Of a stretch of DNA of 11,377 bases, positions 1 to 6,495 are shown in pieces. A program made the translations under genes and the position numbers. Numbering within the stretch: position 1 is the first letter of the stretch; every line of letters starts with the position of its first letter. The notes under the pieces are model-generated. The model saw nothing but the letters and a program-made list of their open reading frames with translations, ran no database searches and was not told the origin of the DNA. Origin of the DNA: Ichthyophonus hoferi (taxonomy: Eukaryota; Opisthokonta; Ichthyosporea; Ichthyophonida; Ichthyophonidae); the NCBI GenBank assembly GCA_002751075.1, contig NAOQ01000707.1:1-11377 (forward strand), written 5' to 3'.

Positions 1-4
1 TGTG

Positions 5-23
5 TTTTTTTTTTTTTTTTTTT
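5..23. repeat. Poly(T) run, 19 nt
   Basis: Nineteen consecutive T residues lie near the left edge, followed by very AT-rich sequence. Read on the minus strand this is a poly(A) run. It could be the A-tail of a retroposed sequence, or a simple homopolymer in an AT-rich intron or spacer. No LINE or SINE body or target-site duplication can be seen next to it. Confidence 0.9.
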
Positions 24-222
24 GTAATATTATTTTTAAACTAAAATTATAAAATAAAGCACATTATTACAAGCTGAAACAAGGGATAAATAATCGAAAT
101 CATTATAAAAAATAGCGAAGTACAGAAGCCTATTTTTTGAAAATAAATAAAAAACCCTGGGAAAATAGTTAATGCAATCTATTGGTGTCAAACGGTAGTC
201 CAATATGATTCATCAAAAATAA

Positions 223-408
223 ACCAGCCAATGGTCGAAGTCCTGCGACTATGCCATTTCGGATAACATATTTTGGGCCCATAAGACAGCTCATCGCTTA
301 GGCATCCTGTCTAAGACAAGTCCTGCCGACTTGTTTAAGAATAAAAAATATGTCTTAGCATATTTGTACTCCGTGTATGCAAAGAAATACGTTAAAGAAA
401 TTCTTTAA
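223..408 (+). CDS. Exon-like segment resembling the C-terminal half of a calponin-homology domain (partial)
   Basis: This is 61 sense codons bounded by TAA on both sides. It contains no usable ATG, so it can only be an internal or terminal exon, or a gene remnant. A CAG acceptor at 225-227 would start the exon at 228. The translation carries the order seen at the end of calponin-homology (actin-binding) domains: D-N-I, then Ala eight residues after the Asn, then L-G-I, P-A-D-L, N-K-K and a closing helix V-L-A-Y-L-Y-S-V-Y. The spacing is close to the plastin/fimbrin and parvin types as I remember them. The frame stops four codons after that helix, so the domain would be C-terminal as in parvin. 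After the TAA the same frame stays open for about 37 more codons. The first half of the domain is not visible upstream, where 1-222 is AT-rich and may be intron. A chance open frame remains possible. Confidence 0.42.
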   Translation, partial: TSQWSKSCDYAISDNIFWAHKTAHRLGILSKTSPADLFKNKKYVLAYLYSVYAKKYVKEIL

Positions 409-540
409 TTCGGTATTCCCTCTCCTTCCAAACAAATACAGGTTTCCGGAACGCTCCTGTCTACTTATTATTCTCTAGTGTGTAAGTTTTCAATACTCAG
501 TACCGATTACAATAAATGCTAGTATCAAGTTTTTCATTCT

Positions 541-624
541 ACTTAGATAGATTATTTTTTGTTGTTTTACTTAGATAGATTATTTTTTGTTGTTTTACTT
601 AGATAGATTATTTTTTGTTGTTTT
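541..624. repeat. Perfect tandem repeat, 3 x 28 bp
   Basis: Three consecutive identical 28-bp units lie at 541-568, 569-596 and 597-624, each beginning ACTTAGATAGATTA and ending in a T-rich stretch. The lack of any mismatch points to recent expansion or ongoing homogenisation. The unit length is not a multiple of three and contains stops, so it is not coding. Confidence 0.97.
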
Positions 625-744
625 TATTATGTTCGTTTATTATAATATAGAGAAATTGTGGGCAGCAATTGTCGTCACTGATTAATTACATAAAACTAAA
701 AGGCTTCTACTCTAATTGGTTTAATATTGAAATTTTATGAACTT

Positions 745-793
745 GTTGTCGGACGATACTTTTCATTGACATGTAGTTGTCGGACGATATTTT
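745..793. repeat. Spaced direct repeat GTTGTCGGACGATA
   Basis: The 14-mer GTTGTCGGACGATA occurs at 745-758 and again at 776-789. Similarity continues for a few T-rich bases with one change. The 31-bp start-to-start spacing, about three helical turns, would put both copies on the same face of the DNA. That is compatible with a paired protein-binding site but does not prove one. Confidence 0.85.
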
Positions 794-1060
794 GCGATCT
801 GTGATTGGTTATCATACACTCATTGCATATACGCCATGGTTTCATTTTGAGGCTTACCACATGCATAATAAAGTTTGATAAATTTAAAAACGCGGCAAGC
901 CAAAATGCACTGATTGGCTATTTTTTTTAAATCAATCGGAAATAGAGCTCAGAGCGGTAATTTAAATTAGGAACAACACGGAAACTGCGATTTCGTTCCC
1001 GTTTGAAATTATTTTTATTCTTCTCTTTTTTTCTTTTAGGGGCTGCCGTCCTTGGATCCT

Positions 1061-1109
1061 AAATCCCAAACCCTAGACCCTAGACACTAAACCCTAAACC
1101 GTAAGACCG
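1061..1109. repeat. Degenerate telomere-type 7-mer tract (AAACCCT-like)
   Basis: Seven consecutive 7-bp units can be read without a gap. Two (1068-1074 and 1089-1095) are exactly AAACCCT and the others differ from it by one to three bases. AAACCCT is the C-rich strand of the TTTAGGG telomere repeat of plants and some other lineages. The tract is internal, about 480 bp upstream of a gene, so it would be an interstitial relic, a telomere-healing scar or a regulatory telo-box-like cluster. Confidence 0.7.
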
Positions 1110-1477
1110 TTAAATTTTTATTTTTCCTGCTTTGATATTTCCGGCTAAATAATTCGCCAATTTGAAGGCGGCCGAGGTCATATTAAATGGAATCAGATTA
1201 CCCACGTTTTTTACATTAGCCGTAAGTTCTTATAGCCTGCAGTGTGTTTTGTACCATAAATAAATAAATATAAAAACCTTGCTCCACTAGGGTAACATTT
1301 TAATAATATAAAATTTTAAAGATATGATTATTAAAAACGGTTATATTAACCCTAAGCAAAATAAATAGCATTTACAAATTAAAGTCAGTCGAACACATAT
1401 ATTACCTATAAGATTAGTCATCTATTATTCCTATTTAATCATTTTGAATTTGTAATGCACAGCTCTATCTCAAGTCA

Positions 1478-1510
1478 CCAATTACAGCGAGGTGCAATAA
1501 TTATATAAAG
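1478..1510 (+). promoter_or_regulatory. CCAAT and TATA elements of the secreted-protein gene
   Basis: A CCAAT motif at 1478-1482 is followed 20 bp later by TATATAAAG at 1502-1510. The ATG lies 76 bp beyond the TATA box. Initiation about 30 bp downstream of the TATA would leave a leader of roughly 45-50 nt. This is the clearest core promoter in the window, and a consensus TATA box suits a strongly or conditionally expressed gene. Confidence 0.65.
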
Positions 1511-1585
1511 CACTATAAACAGGATAACATTCAGGATATACACAGATTTTCCTTCTGATAGCATTGACTTTATTCCCAAGTCAAG

Positions 1586-1642
1586 ATGATTGCTATGCAA
1601 CTTACCGCTCTATGCCTTATGGCTACTTCAGCTCTGGCTCTC
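1586..1642 (+). other. Signal-peptide coding segment
   Basis: Codons 1-19 encode a hydrophobic stretch (Leu, Ala, Cys, Met) ending in small residues, followed by Pro-Ile-Ile-Gly. This is typical of a cleavable secretory signal. The exact cleavage site cannot be fixed by eye. Confidence 0.8.
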
Positions 1643-2869
1643 CCTATTATCGGTGAGAACCAACCAGACGCAATGAGCTGCCCATTCACGAATGCTGCCT
1701 GCACAACTAAGCCACCTATGGAGGCTGAATGCCAGCCAGTGTACTTTGGCAAGTGTACCAAGGCCCCCTCTAGCTTTGTCAACTTTTACACTATCACAGA
1801 TTACGATCAAGACACCAATATGGTCACTTTCCAGCGCTTCAGCGACTCTGAGTGCAAGATTAAGGACCCAACATGGCCTGCGCCTTCGACTGGCAATCCC
1901 AAAACTTGCATTGGACCCATTGCCAGTTTCTATAATATTATCAAAGCATACATGTATCTTGAATTGCTTAAAACTTATCCTACTACCAGCACCGAGTCTA
2001 TTAAGCCTACCAGTACCGAGTATATTAAACCTACCAGCACCATGTCTGTTGAGCCTACCAGCACCATGACTGTTCAACCTACCAGCACCATGTCTATTGA
2101 GCCTACCAGCACCATATCTGTTCAACCTACCAGCACCATATCTGTTCAACCTACCAGCACCATATCTGCTCAACCTGACGCAAAGAGTTGCCCATTCATG
2201 AATTCTGCTTGCACAACTAAGCCACCTATGGAGGATGAATGCCAGCCAGTGTACTTTGGCAAGTGTACCAAGGCCCCCTCTATATTTGACAACTTTTACA
2301 CTACCACATATTACGATCAAGCCACCAATATGATCACTTTCCTGGGCTTCAGCGACTCTGAGTGCAAGAATCAGGTCTCATCATCGCTTGCGACTTCGAC
2401 TGGCAATCCCAACATTTGCGTTGGACCCATTGCCAGTTCCTCTTTGAACAAAGCATACATGTATCTTGAAGTGCTTAATACTTATCCTACTACCAGCACC
2501 AAGTCTATTAAGCCTACCAGCACCGAGTATATTAAACCTACCAGCACCATGTCTGTTGAGCCTACCAGCACCGTGTCTGTTGAGCCTACCAGCACCATGT
2601 CTGTTGAACCTACCAGCACCATATCTGTTGAGCCTACCAGCACCATGTCTGTTGAGCCTACCAGCACCATGACTGTTCAACCTACCAGCACCATGTCTGT
2701 TGAGCCTACCAGCACCGTGTCTGTTGAGCCTACCAGCACCATGTCTGTTGAGCCTGCCAGCACCATGTCTATTAAGCCTATCAGCACCATGTCTATTAAG
2801 CCTACCAGCACCATATCTATTATGCCTGACCCGACCGAGTGTTACACGGAACCTGACGAGCAACTCTAA
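1586..2869 (+). CDS. Secreted two-domain six-cysteine protein with Pro/Ser/Thr octapeptide arrays
   Basis: A 427-residue single-exon gene; I do not recognise the family. Residues 1-19 form a signal peptide: short N-region, hydrophobic core, likely cleavage after the Ala-Leu-Ala around 17-19. A second ATG at codon 4 would also serve, but the first has A at -3. The mature protein repeats one module twice. The six-cysteine domain (Cys 32, 39, 49, 57, 90, 108, and again 202, 209, 219, 227, 260, 278) has the same C-x6-C-x9-C-x7-C-x32-C-x17-C spacing in both copies, exactly 170 residues apart. Each domain leads into an array of units like PTSTMSVE: about 8 units at 132-196 and 14 at 301-413. These Thr/Ser/Pro stretches are likely to be heavily O-glycosylated stalks. 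The tail carries one further Cys (419) and is acidic, with no hydrophobic segment, so no GPI anchor or membrane anchor is apparent. A secreted matrix, wall or adhesion role is inference. Confidence 0.93.
   Translation: MIAMQLTALCLMATSALALPIIGENQPDAMSCPFTNAACTTKPPMEAECQPVYFGKCTKAPSSFVNFYTITDYDQDTNMVTFQRFSDSECKIKDPTWPAPSTGNPKTCIGPIASFYNIIKAYMYLELLKTYPTTSTESIKPTSTEYIKPTSTMSVEPTSTMTVQPTSTMSIEPTSTISVQPTSTISVQPTSTISAQPDAKSCPFMNSACTTKPPMEDECQPVYFGKCTKAPSIFDNFYTTTYYDQATNMITFLGFSDSECKNQVSSSLATSTGNPNICVGPIASSSLNKAYMYLEVLNTYPTTSTKSIKPTSTEYIKPTSTMSVEPTSTVSVEPTSTMSVEPTSTISVEPTSTMSVEPTSTMTVQPTSTMSVEPTSTVSVEPTSTMSVEPASTMSIKPISTMSIKPTSTISIMPDPTECYTEPDEQL
1664..2485 (+). repeat. Tandem 510-bp module duplication within the gene
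   Basis: The segment coding the first six-cysteine domain, from about 1664, reappears 510 bp later from about 2174. The second domain copy runs to 2485, where its own array begins. A block of about 45 bp at 1727-1772 is identical to 2237-2282. The unit comprises cysteine domain plus octapeptide array. The second domain lacks one codon between its last cysteine and the array. Confidence 0.93.
1979..2173 (+). repeat. First octapeptide-coding array, about 8 x 24 bp
   Basis: Eight in-frame units, the first with one extra codon, begin with codons for Pro-Thr-Ser-Thr. Positions 5-8 vary (Met/Ile, Ser/Thr, Val/Ile, Glu/Gln/Lys). Because the unit is 24 bp, gain or loss of units keeps the frame. The last three units use Ile and Gln, giving this array a character different from the second one. 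Confidence 0.95.
2486..2824 (+). repeat. Second octapeptide-coding array, about 14 x 24 bp
   Basis: Fourteen units follow the second cysteine domain. Most are PTSTMSVE-like and nearly identical at the DNA level, with Lys-bearing variants at both ends. The first three units match the first three of the other array, which shows that array starts were copied with the domain and that the arrays then expanded separately. Confidence 0.95.
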
Positions 2870-3758
2870 AAAAATAAGGGTTCTTGCAATATTGTTATTT
2901 AACTTAAATTCTCAACTCAGTATTATAGCACTACATTGTTTGCTCTTGTGCCCTATAACTATATTCAATACTTGTTTTCTCACCCATTGTATATAACTTA
3001 TTATTGAAAATAAGACTGTTATCTGTTGTACTAAGTTCTATCAGATAGTCGTTTTTAGGTAAAGGGCAAGCTAACGCTCTCGCCAGCCGCTCTTGAATTC
3101 CTCTTTATAGGTATAATATATAAAAAATAAAGCACATGAATCAATTGGTAAATGTCGACGACTAAGAATTGTCATTTTTTGATAACTGAGAACCAGTGTC
3201 TTTTATTGGTTGTTTTTTGTTCCTTTTACACACTTTCCGATCTTTGCTTAAAGTGATGAAAGCTTAAATGGCACCAATCTTAAAAAATCTCCTATTGGCT
3301 ATTACAATTCATGAGATATCACAGAGCTCATTAGTATATGTCTGATCTTACAATAGATAATCCTATACTATCATGTCCTTATTTGGATGGCTTGGTCTTG
3401 TATCAAAGAAATAAGCTGTAACAAAAAACATTGAACACTTTGGTTCCAACAATCATTATCGAACCACTTATACCATCTAAAAGTACACATATAAACGTTA
3501 ACTAATTTATCAACATATGGTAAAACTCAATTGATTCAAACAATAAATATATTTATACAGTAAATGCCTAATAATGAAGCTTTTATTCATTTCAAAACGA
3601 TCATTTTTAAAATTGTTCTGTGTCCACAAGAATTTAGGGCAAAAACACATATTGCTCTTTAGCCCGAGCCAATATTTACTAGTCTCAAAAGCACACAAAA
3701 CCTCATCTCATTACCAGCATTCATTAGATAAAGGTAACATATGCATTTCATAAAATAG
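2870..3758. other. Gene-poor stretch after the secreted-protein gene
   Basis: Starts with the 3' flank of the secreted-protein gene; no canonical AATAAA follows the stop closely, only A-rich runs. A small island of higher G+C lies at about 3060-3105. Around 3510-3755 both strands carry open frames of about 60 codons that cannot both be real, and neither resembles a known family. A motif pair shared with 10224-10253 lies at 3001-3030. Confidence 0.5.
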
Positions 3759-4001
3759 GCGTTTGATGAAGCAGTAGTAACAAAAAATATATTTTTCCTG
3801 CATCATATGTTGATTCTTGCTAATCAAGAAGAGGTAAGTCCGAATGGCCTTTCATCATATAGTATAAATGATCATCTCTGTGCGGATGCATTGGGATTAT
3901 GATTGACCTAGCAGAGTAGCCAACTTAAACAGACAGCGCGGGAAAAGTATTTGATAATACAATATAATATTGATATTCTTCCCAATATGTGTTATGAATA
4001 A
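3759..4001 (+). CDS. Possible two small exons of an unrecognised gene
   Basis: The segment at 3759-3833 (25 codons) is preceded by a TAG acceptor and followed by a consensus GTAAGT donor, both in phase 0. A second open segment from 3915 (after a CAG acceptor preceded by a branch-like TTGAC) runs 28 codons in the matching phase and ends at TAA 3999-4001. The implied intron is 81 bp. The peptides are well mixed and not low-complexity, but I recognise no family and no upstream exon is secure. Pairs like this can arise by chance in AT-rich DNA. Confidence 0.2.
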
Positions 4002-4240
4002 TTAAAACCATAACATCGTACTCGATCTAATTGCACTCGTTGGTTACATATATGCTTTATGAGTGCGAGTTATCTAAAAGAGAGACATGAACAATGTCTA
4101 GTTAGAAAAATGTAAATAAGTAAAAATAAAAGCAAAATCTCATGATAAACTACCCGTAAGTAGCAGACTTGGAGCAGCAACTGTGTCCTACCTTCTATCT
4201 CTTGCACCTATGTTGTCTTTCCTCCTAATATCCGCTATTC

Positions 4241-4258
4241 GCAATGATTCCTCATTGC
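4241..4258. repeat. Small perfect hairpin, 7-bp stem with 4-nt loop
   Basis: GCAATGA at 4241-4247 pairs with TCATTGC at 4252-4258 across a 4-nt loop. It overlaps the stop codon of the minus-strand open segment next to it. The role is unknown, and a chance inverted repeat is likely. Confidence 0.5.
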
Positions 4259-4524
4259 TCATTGGTAGTATCAATATCGATTTCAGCCATAATTGTGGAC
4301 CCGCGGCGCCAAATCAGATTCCCAACCATACAAAATAGCCAATAGAAATCCAGAATATAGACGAACGGCATACCAATGAAAGCGGCAAATAGAACGGTAG
4401 AATCAACAATCGCCCGGGCACCCCATAGTATATATACATCATAACAATAGGTTGGCATACGAATGAATAGAATGATGAATATGCGAGCACACTCTAAGCT
4501 ATTGAGAATCCTATTACCTAGGTC
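4252..4524 (-). CDS. Possible exon of a polytopic membrane protein
   Basis: Ninety open codons on the minus strand in an island of higher G+C. The segment could begin at a splice acceptor (TATCTAG, ending at 4525) or at an ATG at 4458-4456. The translation has two or three hydrophobic stretches: a short one before the ATG, then about 20 residues ending in Gly-Met-Pro-Phe, then another rich in Tyr, Phe and Trp. A basic Arg-Arg turn and an acidic tail (Glu-Ile-Asp-Ile-Asp) precede the stop, which reads like the cytosolic end of a membrane protein. I looked for microbial rhodopsin and receptor signatures and found no key residues. It could be a terminal exon, a gene remnant or a chance frame. 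Confidence 0.28.
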   Translation of the reverse strand, partial: DLGNRILNSLECARIFIILFIRMPTYCYDVYILWGARAIVDSTVLFAAFIGMPFVYILDFYWLFCMVGNLIWRRGSTIMAEIDIDTTNEQ

Positions 4525-5205
4525 CTAGATAAGTTGTAATGGAGTGAAGGAGATATTATCAGGTTTCGACTGGCCAAAAGAGGATGCTTAGACAACAGGT
4601 TAGAGATTTCCAATGCACTGAATCGCAAAGCAATTTTGAAGAAAAAAAATCGCCTATACAAATATGTATTACAAACACTGGTATTTATCATTTTTTGTGA
4701 CATTTTTTTGTTGTTGAATACATAATGGGGTTATATGTGTCAAACAAATCAATCAACCACTCTGTTGTTTAGCAATAGGGTTACTCGGCGTTTTATATGT
4801 TTATAGATTAGCCTTCTCCGTATAACAATAGCGGTCAGGATACTTCAAATAAAAACCTGAGCTACACAATATAATTATCTTCTAATATTTTATGTTATCA
4901 TTTGTTTCTTTATAAAATCTACGTGATGAAAGACGTGGTCCCAAGTTCAGGCTCGTTTTTTCATATATGCAATATACAGAAACCTTGCAGGATAAATCCA
5001 ACAACAAAAACAAAATCCCCACTAGCATATATACAGTCTCATGCCCACTTGCATATATATACCAACCATTATATAAATTTATGCGTACGTACTTTTCAAT
5101 ATATATCCTTACGTTTTTATATATACATCCGTACAACAATACTCACATGTGTATTAAGATACCACACATAAGATATAAGAGATGTTCATCTTATATCAAT
5201 ATTTG
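4525..5205. other. AT-rich low-complexity stretch
   Basis: Contains many TATA and CATATATA runs, especially at 5020-5130. Open frames exist on both strands here, but they consist mostly of Ile, Tyr and Asn produced by the TATA repeats, and they overlap one another. No feature is supported. Confidence 0.5.
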
Positions 5206-5260
5206 CCCCTCTCTCTCTCCCTGTCACACACATTTGCTCTCTCTCCCACGCCTCTCTCCT
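5206..5260. repeat. CT-rich microsatellite-like tract
   Basis: Two clusters of CT dinucleotides lie either side of a CACACA core. This is simple-sequence DNA, and the short open frames crossing it are by-products of its composition. Confidence 0.8.
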
Positions 5261-5329
5261 TTACGTTTCTACTAGACGCTTGCATCAAGGCCTCAAAATT
5301 TTTAAACAAAGATAAAAATATATCTTACC

Positions 5330-5631
5330 TCATCGGTCAGATTCACGTTTTTTTGCAGCAGACGTACAATAATGATGATAGAAACAGATACCCACACTAT
5401 ACGTTCTCCTAAAAGTGTCACCATAACTAACCCACCCATTGTTTTCTAATGGGCAGGAAACAAGAAAGTAATCAATCTCATAACATAGTGTAGCACTAGA
5501 TATATCTACACTGCACTGGCATGTTGTGATAGCGTGAGGAATACCATAGTTCAGGCAACTCGCATTGGAAGTAATCAGAGGACGCCTATATGTGGTTCTG
5601 TACGCTGGGCACCAAGATCCAATCAGATGCT
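5330..5631 (-). CDS. Possible cysteine-rich exon of an unrecognised protein
   Basis: About 100 open codons on the minus strand with no Met at all, so it must be an internal exon if real. It is preceded by a good acceptor (TTTATAG, ending at 5632) with a branch-like CTGAT a few bases earlier. A strong GTAAGA donor lies at 5328-5323, just after an in-frame TGA (5332-5330), so the frame stops before the donor as read here. The translation holds eight cysteines, including a Cys-x-Cys pair and an Asn-Ala-Ser glycosylation sequon, with mixed aromatic and polar residues, as in an extracellular disulfide-bonded domain. G+C is higher than in the flanks. A run of this length is expected about once by chance in a window of this composition, so the splice signals and cysteine content carry the case. 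Confidence 0.33.
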
Positions 5632-5754
5632 CTATAAATATTAATCAGTAAATGTTGAAGTATTACAACTTCTACAAGTATTAGGCTGTATACTTTATGA
5701 TACAATGAAGTCTCAATCGGTTTGGAAGAGTTAGAAAATAATTGATGATAATTA

Positions 5755-5952
5755 ATTAATTACATAATGTCACTAAGTATAGTTAATTAGGACTAGTTGC
5801 TAAGCGAAGCCTAGTTTGGGAATTTACCGTGATTTATTAAGTAGTGTTGGCCATTGCCATTTAATCCTATGTAGTGATCTATGATACAAACAAGATACGT
5901 AGCAACAGAGTGATTCTTTGAATGATTATTGGAAATTATGTTGCTAACAACA
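5755..5952. repeat. Dispersed repeat, copy A
   Basis: Diverged copy of the sequence at 10859-11119, in the same orientation. Shared blocks in the same order include ATTAATTACAT, ATAGTTAATT (5779), AGGACTAG (5789), AATTTACCGTGATT (5821) and ATGTTGCT-x-ACAACA (5938). A minus-strand open frame of 66 codons (5811-6011) lies mostly inside it. The other copy is interrupted, so coding is unlikely. No terminal inverted repeats or clear target duplications are visible, and the element class is unknown. Confidence 0.7.
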
Positions 5953-6011
5953 CAGTTCGGTAGAACCCCAAGACTGATGTTACGGCCAGAGTTTATGAGC
6001 AAATAAATCAC

Positions 6012-6495
6012 AATCCCAAAAGCGTTCTATGTTTGTTTTTTTGGCTTATTCATTTATATTACAAAGACGTAACTTTAAATTAATTTATCAATATATAGCT
6101 CGCATGTAGAAAAAACTAATATAATCATCTTACCGAGTAAAGATTCGATTATTTCTAATCTCAATGACTATAAATTATATTCATTCAAGTCCCACTAGTA
6201 TCAGTTAAAAGCTATCACTGATGATTAAAACAACATGTCCATAAGTAACGGTTCTAGACAGAACCGAGGCGGTAAAAGACATTAATAAAAACTAAATTTA
6301 TCGGCTAATGAGAATATGAATAGAAATAAAAGTGAAATCAGAATAGATAACGAAGGAACCAAGAGAATATCAGACAAGAATATTAGCATATGCTCATTCA
6401 CGTCAGACGCATATCTCGGACGTTACTGGTATTGTAAATATTAACAGGGCATCCATTTCTATTGACACCGCGACTCAAAAAGAGTAAGGGTTGGA
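6012..6495. other. AT-rich stretch with nothing recognised
   Basis: No open frame of interest, repeat or promoter element stands out. Confidence 0.5.

Larger units (their letters stand above)
409..1470. other. Non-coding stretch upstream of the secreted-protein gene
   Basis: About 1.06 kb without a convincing gene. It holds the 28-bp tandem repeat, a spaced direct repeat, a telomere-like tract with a pyrimidine-rich run just before it (about 1011-1039), and inverted CCAAT motifs near 714, 813 and 913. Short open frames occur on both strands around 1130-1220 (under 40 codons), but they look no better than chance. Confidence 0.6.

Noticed and set aside
311-339. 12-bp imperfect hairpin
   Set aside because: It lies inside the calponin-homology-like open segment, so codon constraint or chance explains it; no regulatory context.
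1011-1040. Pyrimidine tract followed by TTTTAG as a splice acceptor
   Set aside because: All three frames after it meet stops within or just before the telomere-like tract, and no donor-bounded exon follows.
1628-2320. Long minus-strand open frame opposite the secreted-protein gene
   Set aside because: It is open because the 24-bp repeat contains no stop in this frame; its Arg/His/Gly/Leu repeats are the antisense reading of the octapeptide array.
2381-2863. Minus-strand 160-codon frame and the Leu/Pro-rich plus-strand frames over the second array
   Set aside because: By-products of a stop-free 24-bp repeat; the plus frame with a signal peptide and conserved cysteines is clearly the real one.
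3510-3755. Open frames of about 60 codons on both strands
   Set aside because: Neither has a recognised domain; the plus frame could join the next candidate exon only across an implausible intron of about 25 nt.
4252-5139. Resemblance of two hydrophobic minus-strand segments to microbial rhodopsin helices
   Set aside because: The helix-G-like piece would precede the helix-C-like piece, which is the wrong order, and the retinal and proton-transfer residues are absent.
4882-5412. Several overlapping frames on both strands
   Set aside because: They are driven by TATA-type and CT-type low complexity and overlap each other in opposite directions.
5844-5952. TGTTG...CAACA ends in dispersed repeat copy A as a solo long terminal repeat
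   Set aside because: Homology with copy B starts about 90 bp outside the supposed left end and there is no flanking target duplication, so the ends are not element boundaries.
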